Assembly (NCBI RefSeq): GCF_020071995.1
Contig: NZ_JABWTK010000017.1
Coordinates: 1-50,858, forward strand
Direction of reading: 5' to 3'
Length of the DNA stretch: 50,858 nt
DNA from: Planococcus chinensis
GTDB lineage: Bacteria; Bacillota; Bacilli; Bacillales_A; Planococcaceae
The stretch's first letter is position 1. Each line of letters opens with the position of its first letter. The notes under the pieces are model-generated. The model searched no databases. It was not told the origin of the DNA and saw only the letters and a list, made by a program, of their open reading frames with translations. This document shows, one piece after another, positions 38,308 to 47,890 of this stretch. Position numbers and translations under genes: made by a program.

Positions 38308-38796
38308 GTGAGGGTTATCAGGAAAGAACAAGTTCTAGAAGCGTATCAAGAATATGAAATCTACCTGGCTTCCTTAAATACGGCAGTAAAAACTGAAGAG
38401 GATGCACATACACCGATTTCACAAGGCAAGTGGTCGATTGCTGAAATTGTTCTGCACTTAGCGGAGTGGGACCGGTTTATCCGTGAACAGCGCCTGCCGC
38501 TGCTGAAGGCTGGGGCGCAAGTCGCACCTTTTCCGGACGTTGATGCTTTTAACGCAGCTGCAGTCGCACCGGCAAAGCAAATGGCGTTTCCGGAAGTGCT
38601 GGCACGTGCCCAAAAGGAACGGGCGCTCCTGGCGAAGGACATCGAGGAATTGGAAGAGGGCCGGTGGAATGCCGCCTTTAAAGTTGGCAGCCGTGAAACG
38701 ACGGTGGCATCTTATGCAGCGGGATTCCTGCAGCATGATGCCCATCACCGCAGCCAAATCGATGGATTTTTGCATAAAAAAAGCAGCATCCTTTGA
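38308..38796 (+). CDS. DinB-family putative metal-dependent hydrolase
   Basis: This protein of about 162 residues has the DinB four-helix fold pattern: ISQGKWSIAEIVLHLAEWDRFI supplies the first His, and the C-terminal HDAHHRSQIDGFL supplies the HxxxH-like pair typical of DinB/YfiT metal sites. The family includes thiol transferases and hydrolases as well as many stress-induced proteins of unknown substrate. The start is uncertain: GTG at 38308 is the first plausible codon after the yabR terminator, but its ribosome site is poor; ATG at 38227 lies before the terminator and is unlikely. It occupies the spoIIE-yabS-yabT place of B. subtilis. Confidence 0.8.
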   Translation: MRVIRKEQVLEAYQEYEIYLASLNTAVKTEEDAHTPISQGKWSIAEIVLHLAEWDRFIREQRLPLLKAGAQVAPFPDVDAFNAAAVAPAKQMAFPEVLARAQKERALLAKDIEELEEGRWNAAFKVGSRETTVASYAAGFLQHDAHHRSQIDGFLHKKSSIL

Positions 38797-38811
38797 CAGG
38801 ATGCTGCTTTT
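38776..38811. terminator. Bidirectional terminator, DinB gene and tRNA-Met
   Basis: AAAAGCAGCATCC-TTTGACA-GGATGCTGCTTTT: perfect 13-bp stem; on the minus strand it ends in a seven-T run, on the plus in TTTT. It overlaps the DinB stop codon and lies just past the tRNA 3' end. Confidence 0.9.
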
Positions 38812-38824
38812 CATCAATCTATTA

Positions 38825-38898
38825 TGGCGGCAGAGGGGATCGAACCCCCGACCTTACGGGTATGAACCGTACGCTCTAGCCAGCTGAGCTACGCCGCC
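38825..38898 (-). tRNA. trnM: tRNA-Met (CAT), elongator type
   Basis: The minus-strand 74-base cloverleaf has acceptor GGCGGCG with TGCCGCC, D-loop AGCTGGCTAGA, anticodon stem TACGG/CCGTA with loop TTCATAC (anticodon CAT), and TPsiC arm GGGGGTTCGATCCCC. The anticodon stem lacks the three G:C pairs of initiator tRNA, and the body resembles Bacillus elongator tRNA-Met rather than tRNA-Ile2(CAT). CCA is not encoded: the discriminator A is followed by TAAT. It is transcribed opposite to its neighbours. Confidence 0.95.
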
Positions 38899-38919
38899 TT
38901 GTTTAAACGAACATTTAAT

Positions 38920-38948
38920 ATCATACTATCGAACATTTAAAGTGTCAA
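38920..38948 (-). promoter_or_regulatory. tRNA-Met promoter
   Basis: Minus strand TTGACA (38943-38948), 17-bp spacer, TATGAT (38920-38925); start expected about 15 bases before the tRNA. Confidence 0.85.
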
Positions 38949-38955
38949 TTGCAAT

Positions 38956-38985
38956 TTGAAAAATTTTTTCGAGAAAGCTTATAAT
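38956..38985 (+). promoter_or_regulatory. tilS promoter
   Basis: TTGAAA (38956-38961), 18-bp spacer, TATAAT (38980-38985), about 30 bases before tilS and back to back with the tRNA promoter. Confidence 0.7.
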
Positions 38986-39016
38986 CACAAGCAAGAACAG
39001 CAAACGAGGTGTCCGC

Positions 39017-40429
39017 ATGAAGAAGTTCCACAAAAAAATGATGGATTATATAAAAAAGCATCGTTTGCTTGTGCCGGGGGACAAAGTGCTCATCGGCTGT
39101 TCCGGCGGCATCGATTCACTGGTGATGCTGCATTTTCTGAAATCGAATGACCGCTTTCTTGGCATTTCCGTCTATGCGGTCCATGTTAATCACATGCTCC
39201 GGGGAGAAGAATCGCTGCAAGACCGCTTGTTTACCGAAGCGTTTTGCCAGGCCATGCAAATTCCTTGCTTTAGCCGGGATATCCCGATTCCGGAAATTCT
39301 GGATAAGGACGGCGGAAATAAGCAGCAGGTATGCCGGGAACAGCGTTATGGCTATTTCAAGGAAGTTATGGAAAAAACGAATGCATCCAAACTTGCGACA
39401 GCGCATCATGCGGATGATCAGCTCGAGACCATTTTAATGTCCGGCTTAAGAGGCACGCTGCAATATGGAAGCTTTGGCATTCCGCAGCGCCGTCCTTTCG
39501 GAGAAGGGGAGCTGATCCGGCCGATGCTTGCGGTTAACCGGGATGAAATTGAACATTACGCAAAAGAACATGCCCTGGTACACCGGGAAGATCCCAGCAA
39601 TGCTGAAGAGTTTTATACAAGAAACCGGCTGCGCCATACCGTTGTGCCGCTGCTAAAAAAAGAAAACCGGACGGTCTCGGAACAATTTTCCGAATTGGCG
39701 GGCTCGATGCAGCAGGATCAGCAGTTTTTAATGGAGCTGGCTGAAGAAAAGCTGCACCGGATGATCCGCCGTGAGGACAATGGCCTCAGGCTCTCGGCTG
39801 AAAGTTTTAGCAAAGAAGCACTTGCTTTACAAAAAAGAATGGTTCTACTACTATTAAACTATCTATATAATGAACAGCAAGTCGTAATCACAAAGCAGTT
39901 GGTGGAACAAGTGCAGGAAGTGATGCAAGGTTCAGCCGGTACTGTTTTTTTACATTTGCCGCAAAATTGTATGATGGTTCGCCAATACGATTCGGTTTTT
40001 TTCAGCCGCCATCCGATTGGAGAAGCCGCAGATCAAGATGTTTCTTCCATTTCAACTGAATGGTCGAGAGAGTTGAAGGGGTATCGCTACAAAGCAGTTC
40101 CTTTATCTCTTGCTGAACCTGGAGAAGACCATGTGTTTTGGTATTTTTCTTCAGAAGGCGCAATCCGGCTGCTTGCCAGAAACCGCAAGCCGGGCGACCG
40201 AATTCAGCTTGCCGGAATGGAACATCCGAAAAAAGTGGCGCGCTTGATGATTGATGAAAAAGTACCTGTCTCTTTGAGAGGTGACTGGCCTGTCATTGCA
40301 ACTGAAAATGGCGACGTAGTATTTGTGCCAGGTTTGCGCCCGTCAAATTTCTTCAGCCGGGTTAAGCGCGATGAAGATAACTGGGTATTGATAGAACAAA
40401 AAGTTAAGATCGCAAAAAGCGGATTATAG
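39017..40429 (+). CDS. tilS: tRNA(Ile)-lysidine synthetase
   Basis: The 470-residue PP-loop ATPase converts C34 of tRNA-Ile2(CAT) to lysidine, so that it reads AUA and is charged with Ile instead of Met. The PP-loop is GCSGGIDS (27-34); further landmarks are [23 protein letters not shown] and the C-terminal tRNA-binding domains with [15 protein letters not shown] at 39017 follows AACGAGGTGTCCGC. It heads tilS-hpt-ftsH as in B. subtilis and lies beside a tRNA-Met with the same CAT anticodon, which it must not modify. Confidence 0.96.
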   Translation: MKKFHKKMMDYIKKHRLLVPGDKVLIGCSGGIDSLVMLHFLKSNDRFLGISVYAVHVNHMLRGEESLQDRLFTEAFCQAMQIPCFSRDIPIPEILDKDGGNKQQVCREQRYGYFKEVMEKTNASKLATAHHADDQLETILMSGLRGTLQYGSFGIPQRRPFGEGELIRPMLAVNRDEIEHYAKEHALVHREDPSNAEEFYTRNRLRHTVVPLLKKENRTVSEQFSELAGSMQQDQQFLMELAEEKLHRMIRREDNGLRLSAESFSKEALALQKRMVLLLLNYLYNEQQVVITKQLVEQVQEVMQGSAGTVFLHLPQNCMMVRQYDSVFFSRHPIGEAADQDVSSISTEWSRELKGYRYKAVPLSLAEPGEDHVFWYFSSEGAIRLLARNRKPGDRIQLAGMEHPKKVARLMIDEKVPVSLRGDWPVIATENGDVVFVPGLRPSNFFSRVKRDEDNWVLIEQKVKIAKSGL

Positions 40430-40439
40430 GAGGTCCACC

Positions 40440-40991
40440 ATGCTAGAGAAAGACATTGAAGAAATATTAATCTCAGAAGAACGCCTGCAGGAAAAAGCGC
40501 GGGAATTAGGGGAAACGTTGACCCGTGACTACCAGGACAAATACCCGTTGGCAATCGGTGTATTAAAAGGCGCCATGCCATTTATGGGAGATTTGATGAA
40601 GCGTATTGACTGCTACGTAGAAATGGATTTTATGGACGTTTCGAGCTACGGCAATGCGACGGTTTCTTCAGGAGAAGTAAAAATCGTGAAAGATTTGAAC
40701 ACCAGCGTGGAAGGCCGCGATCTTCTTATTATTGAAGATATCATTGACAGTGGATTGACACTCAGCTATTTGGTGGATCTATTTAAATACCGGAAAGCCA
40801 ATTCGATTAAAATCGTTACGCTTCTTGATAAGCCTTCAGGCCGGAAAGTGGACTTGAAAGCGGATTATATCGGATTTGAAGTACCGGATGCATTTGTTGT
40901 CGGATATGGCCTGGATTATGCAGAAAAATACCGCAACCTGCCTTATATCGGGATTTTAAAACCGTCGGTGTATAGCGAAGACCAAGAATAG
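40440..40991 (+). CDS. hpt: Hypoxanthine-guanine phosphoribosyltransferase
   Basis: The 183-residue type I PRTase salvages hypoxanthine and guanine with PRPP. It shows [19 protein letters not shown] (PPi loop), MDVSSYGN and the PRPP motif [14 protein letters not shown], then [30 protein letters not shown] at 40440 has a strong AGGAGGTCCACC. In Bacillus HprT can form a complex with TilS and activate ftsH expression, consistent with the conserved tilS-hpt-ftsH order. Confidence 0.97.
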   Translation: MLEKDIEEILISEERLQEKARELGETLTRDYQDKYPLAIGVLKGAMPFMGDLMKRIDCYVEMDFMDVSSYGNATVSSGEVKIVKDLNTSVEGRDLLIIEDIIDSGLTLSYLVDLFKYRKANSIKIVTLLDKPSGRKVDLKADYIGFEVPDAFVVGYGLDYAEKYRNLPYIGILKPSVYSEDQE

Positions 40992-41043
40992 TCAACAGAA
41001 GTTCACAAACCGTTAATTCAGTAGGGAAGCCAAGAGCTTTTCG

Positions 41044-41073
41044 TTGTATGCTGAAATGTTCCTATGTTAGTAT
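41044..41073 (+). promoter_or_regulatory. Putative ftsH promoter
   Basis: TTGTAT (41044-41049), 18-bp spacer, TAGTAT (41068-41073) in the gap between hpt and ftsH; moderate match only. Confidence 0.45.
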
Positions 41074-41111
41074 TTAGTATAGTTTTGGGAAACTTTGTGA
41101 GGAGGCTTGGA

Positions 41112-43121
41112 ATGAATCGAATATTTCGATACACCATATTTTATTTACTGATTTTCCTAGTGATTATCGGGATTTTGGGAACGTTCAACAACAGCGCCCA
41201 ACCGACTGAAAATATAGGATACGACGAATTTTTGGGGGCATTGGAAGATGGTACTGTCACTGAAGTGACCATCCAGCCGGATGCCAATGTTTACGAAGTA
41301 ACAGGGAAGCTTCAAGGCTATGACGAAAACCAGTCATTTGTTACGAATATTCCAATGGAAAATGAAGCAGTGATAACACAAATTGATGAAATTGCCACAG
41401 ACCAAGGAGTCAGCGTTGACTACTTGAAAGCTCCGCAGACAAGCGGCTGGGTTTCTTTCTTCACAGGGATCATTCCATTCATTATTATCTTCATTCTTTT
41501 CTTCTTCTTGCTGAACCAATCACAAGGCGGCGGTGGCGGCCGAGTGATGAACTTCGGGAAAAGTAAAGCGAAGTTGTACGACGATCAGAAACACAAAGTC
41601 CGCTTCAACGATGTTGCTGGAGCTGACGAAGAGAAACAGGAACTTGTCGAAGTTGTTGATTTCTTAAAAGACCCACGCAGATTTGCTGATATCGGCGCGC
41701 GCATTCCAAAAGGGATTTTGCTTGTAGGGCCTCCGGGTACCGGTAAAACTTTATTGGCTCGTGCAGTTGCCGGAGAAGCAGGCGTGCCGTTCTTCTCTAT
41801 CAGTGGTTCGGATTTCGTAGAGATGTTTGTCGGAGTCGGGGCTTCCCGGGTTCGTGACCTTTTCGAAAACGCGAAGAAAAATTCTCCTTGTATCATTTTC
41901 ATTGATGAAATTGATGCAGTTGGACGCCAGCGCGGAGCTGGTCTTGGCGGCGGACACGATGAGCGTGAACAGACATTGAACCAATTGCTTGTTGAAATGG
42001 ATGGTTTCGGCGCGAACGAAGGCGTAATCATTATTGCAGCAACAAACCGTCCGGATATTCTGGATCCGGCTCTTCTACGCCCTGGCCGTTTTGACCGCCA
42101 GATCACAGTTGGCCGTCCAGACGTTAAAGGACGCGAAGAAGTATTGAAAGTCCATGCGCGCAACAAACCGCTTGATCCAACAGTGGATATGAAAGCAATT
42201 GCTCAGCGCACACCTGGATTCTCGGGTGCGGATTTAGAGAACTTATTGAACGAAGCGGCACTTGTTGCAGCTCGCCGCAGTAAACTCAAAATTGACATGT
42301 CCGATATTGATGAAGCAACAGACCGCGTCATTGCCGGTCCTGCCAAAAAGAATCGGGTCATTTCGAAAAAAGAACGCAATATCGTGGCTTTCCATGAATC
42401 TGGACATACAGTTGTAGGTCTAATCTTGGATGACGCGGATATTGTCCATAAAGTAACCATCGTTCCTCGCGGACAAGCCGGCGGATATGCTGTCATGCTT
42501 CCAAGAGAAGACCGTTACTTTATGACGAAGCCGGAATTGCTGGATAAAATTGCTGGATTGCTCGGCGGCCGCGTGGCAGAAGATATCATCTTTGGTGAAG
42601 TGTCAACCGGCGCCCACAATGATTTCCAGCGTGCAACGGCAATTGCCCGCAGCATGGTAACAGAATACGGTATGAGCGATAAGATCGGACCGATCCAATT
42701 CGGTCAGGCGCAAGGCGGAAACGTCTTCCTGGGCCGCGACTTTAACTCAGAGCAAAATTACTCGGATGCGATTGCGTTTGAAATCGACCAAGAAATTCAA
42801 CGCATTATCAAAGAGCAGTATATCCGTACGAAAGAAATTTTGACTGAAAACAAACATCTACTTGATTTGATTGCTACAACATTGCTTGAAGTTGAAACAT
42901 TGGATGCTGCCCAAATTCTTCACTTGAAAGAACACGGCACGCTTCCTGAACGTTCATACGAAGCATTGAACGGCGATTTTGAAAAAGAAGGCGTGGATTT
43001 GACGAAGGATGAAACTCCTGACGTAACAGGCGCTCCTAACGATCCATCATCAGGAGATTTGCCGAAAGAAGGAAGTACTTCCGGAAGCTCTTCAGGTCCA
43101 ATTCAAGAAGAACGCAAATAA
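41112..43121 (+). CDS. ftsH: ATP-dependent zinc metalloprotease FtsH
   Basis: The 669-residue membrane protease has two transmembrane segments (about 7-25 and 115-137) flanking an extracellular domain, an AAA+ module with Walker A GPPGTGKT (near 206) and Walker [11 protein letters not shown], the [23 protein letters not shown], and the zinc motif HESGH (about 427). The C-terminal tail is acidic and Ser/Gly-rich. It degrades misfolded and regulatory membrane proteins. ATG at 41112 follows GAGGAGGCTTGG; the longer frame from 41064 adds 16 unlike residues and overlaps the promoter region. Confidence 0.97.
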   Translation: MNRIFRYTIFYLLIFLVIIGILGTFNNSAQPTENIGYDEFLGALEDGTVTEVTIQPDANVYEVTGKLQGYDENQSFVTNIPMENEAVITQIDEIATDQGVSVDYLKAPQTSGWVSFFTGIIPFIIIFILFFFLLNQSQGGGGGRVMNFGKSKAKLYDDQKHKVRFNDVAGADEEKQELVEVVDFLKDPRRFADIGARIPKGILLVGPPGTGKTLLARAVAGEAGVPFFSISGSDFVEMFVGVGASRVRDLFENAKKNSPCIIFIDEIDAVGRQRGAGLGGGHDEREQTLNQLLVEMDGFGANEGVIIIAATNRPDILDPALLRPGRFDRQITVGRPDVKGREEVLKVHARNKPLDPTVDMKAIAQRTPGFSGADLENLLNEAALVAARRSKLKIDMSDIDEATDRVIAGPAKKNRVISKKERNIVAFHESGHTVVGLILDDADIVHKVTIVPRGQAGGYAVMLPREDRYFMTKPELLDKIAGLLGGRVAEDIIFGEVSTGAHNDFQRATAIARSMVTEYGMSDKIGPIQFGQAQGGNVFLGRDFNSEQNYSDAIAFEIDQEIQRIIKEQYIRTKEILTENKHLLDLIATTLLEVETLDAAQILHLKEHGTLPERSYEALNGDFEKEGVDLTKDETPDVTGAPNDPSSGDLPKEGSTSGSSSGPIQEERK

Positions 43122-43132
43122 GCAAAACCATC

Positions 43133-43174
43133 AAAGCTGTCTGTTCCCTCGAAGGGACGGACAGCTTTTTTATT
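43133..43174 (+). terminator. Terminator of ftsH
   Basis: AAAGCTGTC-T-GTTCCCT-CGA-AGGGAC-G-GACAGCTTTTTT: long stem with one mismatch and a T tract. Confidence 0.9.
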
Positions 43175-43206
43175 ATCCTGCTCTTTTTATATAGGTCCTA
43201 ACGCTT

Positions 43207-43235
43207 TTCTTATTTCTCTGAAAATATGGTATGAT
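43207..43235 (+). promoter_or_regulatory. Extended -10 promoter of coaX operon
   Basis: TATGAT (43230-43235) is preceded by TGG, giving an extended -10; the -35 (TTCTTA at 43207) is poor. Confidence 0.55.
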
Positions 43236-43270
43236 GTTTTGGAAAAACCTGAATAAGCGAGGGCGCAATT

Positions 43271-44041
43271 ATGATTTTAGTAATGGACGTCGGAAACACC
43301 AATATTGTATTAGGTGTTTACGGCCAAGATCGGCTTTTGCACCATTGGCGACTGGAAACGGACCGCCACAAAACAGAAGATGAATTCGGCATGCAGGTGA
43401 AAGCGTTGTTAACTGATGCCGGATTAACGTTTGCTTCGATCAACGGCATCATCATGTCTTCAGTTGTTCCGCCGATCATGGCGGCTTTGGAACGGATGTG
43501 CCAAAAGTATTTCCACATCAAACCATTGATTGTGGGCCCGGGCGTCAAAACCGGCTTGAATATAAAATACGATAATCCGCGGGAAGTGGGTGCAGACCGG
43601 ATTGTAAATGCGGTCGCTGCCATTGAAGAATATGGAGCCCCGTTAATTATTGTGGATTTCGGGACAGCCACTACCTACTGCTATATCAACGAACATCGGC
43701 AATATATGGGCGGCGCCATTGCCCCGGGCATCAACATCTCAACTGAGGCGTTGTACAGCCGGGCATCGAAACTGCCGCGCATTGAAATTGCCCGCCCTGC
43801 CAGTGTGGTAGGGAAAAATACGGTATCCGCGATGCAGTCCGGAATTGTCTATGGCTATGTTGGACAGGCAGAAGGCATTGTGGCCCGCATGAAAGCGGAG
43901 AGCAAACAGCAGCCGAAAGTGATTGCAACCGGAGGCATGGCTTCGCTGATTGCCGACGAATCCGCAGCGATCGATAAAGTGGATCCTTTTTTAACATTGA
44001 AAGGACTTTATTTAATTTACAAGCGCAACCAAGCGCAATGA
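43271..44041 (+). CDS. coaX: Type III pantothenate kinase
   Basis: The 256-residue ASKHA-fold CoaX phosphorylates pantothenate, the first step of CoA synthesis, without feedback by CoA. Motifs are [13 protein letters not shown] (5-17), [16 protein letters not shown] and [15 protein letters not shown] at 43271. It heads coaX-hslO-yacD: hslO can start at its stop (ATGA) or a few bases after. B. subtilis has the same order. Confidence 0.96.
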   Translation: MILVMDVGNTNIVLGVYGQDRLLHHWRLETDRHKTEDEFGMQVKALLTDAGLTFASINGIIMSSVVPPIMAALERMCQKYFHIKPLIVGPGVKTGLNIKYDNPREVGADRIVNAVAAIEEYGAPLIIVDFGTATTYCYINEHRQYMGGAIAPGINISTEALYSRASKLPRIEIARPASVVGKNTVSAMQSGIVYGYVGQAEGIVARMKAESKQQPKVIATGGMASLIADESAAIDKVDPFLTLKGLYLIYKRNQAQ

Positions 44042-44052
44042 AAGGAACGATG

Positions 44053-44940
44053 ATGAATATGGGAGATTATTTAGTGCGAGGACTCGGCTTTAATGGCAGT
44101 GTCCGTGCTTTTGCAGTCGATACAACGCAAACAGTAGCTGAGGCGCAAAAACGCCACATGACCTGGCCGACTGCTTCGGCAGCCCTTGGCAGAACAATGA
44201 CAGGCGGCGTGATGATGGGCGCTATGCTAAAAGGCGACAACAAAGTCACCATTAAAGTGGATGGCAACGGCCCGCTCGGCGCGATTCTGGTGGACAGCAA
44301 TGCCAGAGGCGGAGTGCGTGGATACGTCACCAATCCGCAAACCCATTTTGAGTTGAATGACAAAGGAAAATTGGATGTGCGCCGCGCTGTAGGGACGGAA
44401 GGCATGTTCGCCGTTGTAAAAGACTTAGGGCTCCGGGATAATTTCACCGGGCAAACGCCGATTGTTTCCGGCGAAATTGCCGAAGATTTTACGTACTACA
44501 TGGCCATTTCAGAACAAGTGCCTTCTTCTGTAGGCCTTGGTGTACTGGTGGATACGGATAATTCCATTCTGGCGGCAGGCGGCTTTATTGTACAATTAAT
44601 GCCAGATACCGATGATGAGACGATTTCCAAAATCGAAGAACGCCTCTCCAGCATCGAACCGGTTTCTAAAATGATTCAGCGGGGCTTGTCTCCCGAAGAA
44701 ATTTTGGAAGAAGTGCTTGGAGAAGGAAATGTTCAAATTCTGGAAACGATGCCGGTGAAATTCGAATGCAATTGTTCGAAAGAGCGGTTTGCAGCTGGAA
44801 TTCTTGGACTTGGCCAGCATGAAATCCAAAAAATGATCAAAGAAGACGGCATGGCGGAAGCACAATGCCATTTCTGCCTGGAAACCTATCGTTATTCTAA
44901 AGAGGAGTTGGAATCTTTCATCGATGAGCTCAAATTATAA
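44053..44940 (+). CDS. hslO: Redox-regulated chaperone Hsp33
   Basis: Hsp33 of about 295 residues: the N-terminal domain has [27 protein letters not shown] and [13 protein letters not shown]; the C-terminal zinc redox switch has CNC near 235 and CHFC near 270. Under oxidative unfolding the four Cys form disulfides and the holdase is activated. Several starts are possible: ATG 44053 is six bases from AAAGGA and matches family length; ATG 44038 overlaps coaX and ATG 44050 is too close to the site. It overlaps yacD by 17 bases. Confidence 0.94.
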   Translation: MNMGDYLVRGLGFNGSVRAFAVDTTQTVAEAQKRHMTWPTASAALGRTMTGGVMMGAMLKGDNKVTIKVDGNGPLGAILVDSNARGGVRGYVTNPQTHFELNDKGKLDVRRAVGTEGMFAVVKDLGLRDNFTGQTPIVSGEIAEDFTYYMAISEQVPSSVGLGVLVDTDNSILAAGGFIVQLMPDTDDETISKIEERLSSIEPVSKMIQRGLSPEEILEEVLGEGNVQILETMPVKFECNCSKERFAAGILGLGQHEIQKMIKEDGMAEAQCHFCLETYRYSKEELESFIDELKL

Positions 44941-45874
44941 TCGGAGACGCCCTACTGCACCTCCGGCAAACACATCTACAGGGCGCCCTAAAAAAAGACT
45001 GAAACCCGGCCCGCTTTTGTTCATGATCCTTGTGCTGCTTATCGCCAATCTTTTATGGTTTATCGCCTGGTTGATTCCAAATGCACCTGAAAATACCGAA
45101 GAAGTTGCTTCGGTCAGCGGTGAAGCCATTACCCAAGGAGAGTGGATGGCGGCTATGGAAGAACAACACGGCCGTGATGTCTTGCTGGAAATGGTCAATC
45201 AAAAAGTGATGGAAACGGCAGCAAAAGAATATGACATCAAAGTAAGCGAGAAAGAAATTGAATTGGAATTGGCGATGCTGCGCTCGGGACAGGACCGCAC
45301 CGAATCCACTTTAACCGGAGATGATCCGGAATTGTTGAAGGATAAAGTAAAGGCCCGTTTAATCCTTGAAAAAGTCCTGACCAAAGATATTGTAATTAAA
45401 GACGATAAAATCGAGAAGTTCTATAAGGAGAACCAATCGCTTTATGACGTCGAAGATGCATACCGCACGCGCATGATTGTCTTGGATTCCGAAAAAGATG
45501 CGGAAGAAGCCCTTTCCGAGCTGAAAAACGGCTCTTCCTTCGAAGCGCTCGCACGCGAACGTTCTCTTGATACGGCCACCGGAAGCTTGGGCGGTGATAT
45601 CGGCTATATTTCCGCTGATCAAAATTCAATAGACCCGGCCATTGCTAAAACCGTCACTTCGGTAAAAGTGGATGGCTACTCAGATCCGCTTAAGCTGAAA
45701 GACGGCCGCACCGCCATCATCTCAGTGACGGAAAAAGCGGAAGGGCAAACCTTTTCGTTTAAAGAAGTAAAAGATCATATTAGCCGCGAGCTGGCACTTG
45801 AGCAGCTGCCGCAGTCTGTAACACCGGAAGCGTTCTGGAAAGAGTTTGACGCCGAATGGTTTTACGGAGAATAA
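44924..45874 (+). CDS. yacD: PrsA-like peptidyl-prolyl cis-trans isomerase (YacD)
   Basis: This 316-residue membrane-anchored protein has a cytoplasmic basic N-terminus (~29 residues), a membrane segment (about 30-48, [20 protein letters not shown]), a SurA/PrsA-type N-domain and a parvulin domain (about 180-275: [34 protein letters not shown] and [12 protein letters not shown]). It should aid folding of secreted proteins outside the membrane. There is no lipobox Cys, unlike PrsA itself. It starts inside the end of hslO and ends before a terminator. Confidence 0.9.
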   Translation: MSSNYNRRRPTAPPANTSTGRPKKRLKPGPLLFMILVLLIANLLWFIAWLIPNAPENTEEVASVSGEAITQGEWMAAMEEQHGRDVLLEMVNQKVMETAAKEYDIKVSEKEIELELAMLRSGQDRTESTLTGDDPELLKDKVKARLILEKVLTKDIVIKDDKIEKFYKENQSLYDVEDAYRTRMIVLDSEKDAEEALSELKNGSSFEALARERSLDTATGSLGGDIGYISADQNSIDPAIAKTVTSVKVDGYSDPLKLKDGRTAIISVTEKAEGQTFSFKEVKDHISRELALEQLPQSVTPEAFWKEFDAEWFYGE

Positions 45875-45876
45875 AG

Positions 45877-45909
45877 AAAAGGCATTTCCTTCTGGAAGTG
45901 CCTTTTTTC
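45877..45909 (+). terminator. Terminator of coaX-hslO-yacD
   Basis: AAAAGGCATTTCC-TTCT-GGAAGTGCCTTTTTT, nearly perfect stem. Confidence 0.9.
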
Positions 45910-45925
45910 TTATAATTCGTGCAGT

Positions 45926-45955
45926 TTGACAATAAACATTTAACATTGATACGAT
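45926..45955 (+). promoter_or_regulatory. cysK promoter
   Basis: TTGACA (45926-45931), 18-bp spacer, TACGAT (45950-45955). No S-box or other leader RNA is visible in the 50-base leader. Confidence 0.7.
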
Positions 45956-46005
45956 AAAGGGAGTACAATGCAGATAAAACTAGTAGGAATTAGGAGTGTT
46001 GAAAA

Positions 46006-46947
46006 ATGGCGCGTATTGGGAATTCTGTAACTGAATTGATCGGGCAAACCCCTATTGTTAAATTAAACCGCATGACAGGTGCTGAAGATGCAGACGTTTA
46101 TTTGAAATTAGAATACTTCAATCCCGGCAGCAGTGTAAAAGACCGTATTGCTTTGGCTATGGTCGAAGCGGCTGAAAAAGAAGGTAATTTAAAAGAAGGC
46201 GATACCATCATCGAACCGACAAGCGGCAATACCGGTATCGGCTTGGCGATGATTGCAGCAGCCAAAGGCTACAAATCGGTTTTAGTAATGCCGGAAACGA
46301 TGAGCATGGAACGTCGCAATCTTCTTCGTGCTTACGGCGCGGAACTTGTATTGACTCCAGGTTCAGACGGCATGAACGGACCGAATGGCGCCATTAAGAC
46401 GGCTGAAAAACTAGCTGATGAAAACGGCTGGTTTATGCCGCAGCAATTTAAAAACGAAGCGAATCCGGAAGTGCACCGTTTAACTACGGGGCCGGAAATC
46501 GTCGAAGCGATGGGCAATCAGCTGGATGCATTTATTTCAGGCATCGGAACGGGCGGAACCATCACCGGGGCCGGCCAGGTATTGAAAGAGAAATATCCGG
46601 ATATCCAGATTGTAGCTGTTGAACCAACAGATTCACCAGTGCTTTCAGGCGGCAAACCAGGACCGCATAAAATTCAGGGAATCGGAGCTGGTTTTGTGCC
46701 AGACATCCTGGATACAGAAATCTACAGCGAAATCATCCAAGTGACAAACGACCAATCGTTTGAAACGGCCCGCCAAGCAGCGCGTGAAGAAGGCATTCTT
46801 GGAGGGATTTCTTCAGGCGCAGCCATCTACGCAGCGCTTCAAGTTGCGAAGCGCCTTGGAAAAGGCAAAAAAGTATTGGCCATTATCCCGTCAAATGGAG
46901 AACGTTACTTGAGTACACCGCTTTATCAGTTTGAAGAAAACAACTAA
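46006..46947 (+). CDS. cysK: Cysteine synthase (O-acetylserine sulfhydrylase)
   Basis: The 313-residue fold-type II PLP enzyme makes cysteine from O-acetylserine and sulfide. Lys45 in [14 protein letters not shown] binds [14 protein letters not shown] is the substrate loop, [15 protein letters not shown] the phosphate-binding loop, and GISSGAA is near the end. In B. subtilis CysK also acts with the regulator CymR. ATG at 46006 follows TAGGAGTGTTGAAAA. It is flanked by its own promoter and terminator. The pabB-pabA-pabC genes that follow in B. subtilis are missing. Confidence 0.96.
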   Translation: MARIGNSVTELIGQTPIVKLNRMTGAEDADVYLKLEYFNPGSSVKDRIALAMVEAAEKEGNLKEGDTIIEPTSGNTGIGLAMIAAAKGYKSVLVMPETMSMERRNLLRAYGAELVLTPGSDGMNGPNGAIKTAEKLADENGWFMPQQFKNEANPEVHRLTTGPEIVEAMGNQLDAFISGIGTGGTITGAGQVLKEKYPDIQIVAVEPTDSPVLSGGKPGPHKIQGIGAGFVPDILDTEIYSEIIQVTNDQSFETARQAAREEGILGGISSGAAIYAALQVAKRLGKGKKVLAIIPSNGERYLSTPLYQFEENN

Positions 46948-46958
46948 ATTCAAAAGTG

Positions 46959-46987
46959 AAAGAGTATGCCTCGTGCATGCTCTTTTA
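46959..46987 (+). terminator. Terminator of cysK
   Basis: AAAGAGTATGC-CTCGT-GCATGCTCTTTT with one mismatch, then ATT. Confidence 0.75.
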
Positions 46988-47048
46988 TTGTGGCGATTTT
47001 CAATACGCGTTAAGATAGGGGCAGCGGCACGGTAATTTCCCGGGAAAT
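46988..47048 (+). promoter_or_regulatory. folP promoter and leader palindrome
   Basis: TTGTGG (46988-46993), 17-bp spacer, TAAGAT (47011-47016) is a plausible promoter. ATTTCCCGGGAAAT (47035-47048) is a perfect 14-bp palindrome in the leader, 18 bases before the folP ribosome site; its role is unknown. Confidence 0.45.
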
Positions 47049-47077
47049 AGAACTTAAAGAACTGGAAGGTGAAACAA

Positions 47078-47890
47078 ATGGCAATCGAATTTAATGAAAA
47101 AACATGGGTGATGGGCATCTTGAACATTACACCAGACTCCTTTTCAGACGGGGGAAGCTATTCGACGGTGGAGCAGGCGGTCGCCCGTGCCAAACAAATG
47201 GTGGCAGACGGAGCGGACATCATCGACGTAGGCGGCGAATCTACCCGTCCAGGCTATATGCTGATATCGGATGAAGAGGAAATCAGCCGTGTAGTTCCGG
47301 TCATCAAAGCTTTGGTGAAGGAAGTGGGCGCTTATATTTCAATCGATACATATAAAGCGGCAGTGGCTGATGCTGCTGTTAAAGCCGGAGCCCATATCAT
47401 CAACGATATTTGGGGCGCTAAGTACGAGCCGGAAATCGCCAAAATAGCAGCAAAGCACAATGTGCCGATCATTTTAATGCATAACCGTAACGATACGTCA
47501 TACACGGACTTCTGGAGAGACATTCAGCGGGACATGGAAGAAAGCATTCAGATTGCACTGGACGCTGGGGTTGCGAAAGAGCAGATCTGGCTGGATCCGG
47601 GCATTGGTTTCGGAAAAACCATATACCATAACATTGAAATGATGCAGCTTTTGGATCGATTTGTCGCGCTTGGTTATCCGGTCCTGCTTGGAACTTCCCG
47701 TAAATCATTGATTGGAAAAGTGCTCGATGTACCGGTAAGTGAAAGACTGGAAGGGTCGCTTGCCACGGTTTGCTACGGAGTCGAAAAAGGCTGTCAGATC
47801 GTCCGCGTCCACGATGTGAAAGAAACAAGCCGAGCCGTCCGTATGCTTGATGTATTAACCGGCAAGCAAATATATAAGGGAGTGGAGTAA
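47078..47890 (+). CDS. folP: Dihydropteroate synthase
   Basis: The 270-residue TIM-barrel enzyme condenses hydroxymethyldihydropterin pyrophosphate with p-aminobenzoate; it is the sulfonamide target. Signatures are MGILNITPDSFSDGG, DIIDVGGESTRPG, HIINDIWGAKYEPE and GTSRKSLIGKVL. ATG at 47078 follows GGAAGGTG; GTG at 47069 lies in that site. It overlaps folB by one base (TAATG), and folB-folK overlap by ATGA, so the three folate genes are translationally coupled. Confidence 0.96.
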   Translation: MAIEFNEKTWVMGILNITPDSFSDGGSYSTVEQAVARAKQMVADGADIIDVGGESTRPGYMLISDEEEISRVVPVIKALVKEVGAYISIDTYKAAVADAAVKAGAHIINDIWGAKYEPEIAKIAAKHNVPIILMHNRNDTSYTDFWRDIQRDMEESIQIALDAGVAKEQIWLDPGIGFGKTIYHNIEMMQLLDRFVALGYPVLLGTSRKSLIGKVLDVPVSERLEGSLATVCYGVEKGCQIVRVHDVKETSRAVRMLDVLTGKQIYKGVE

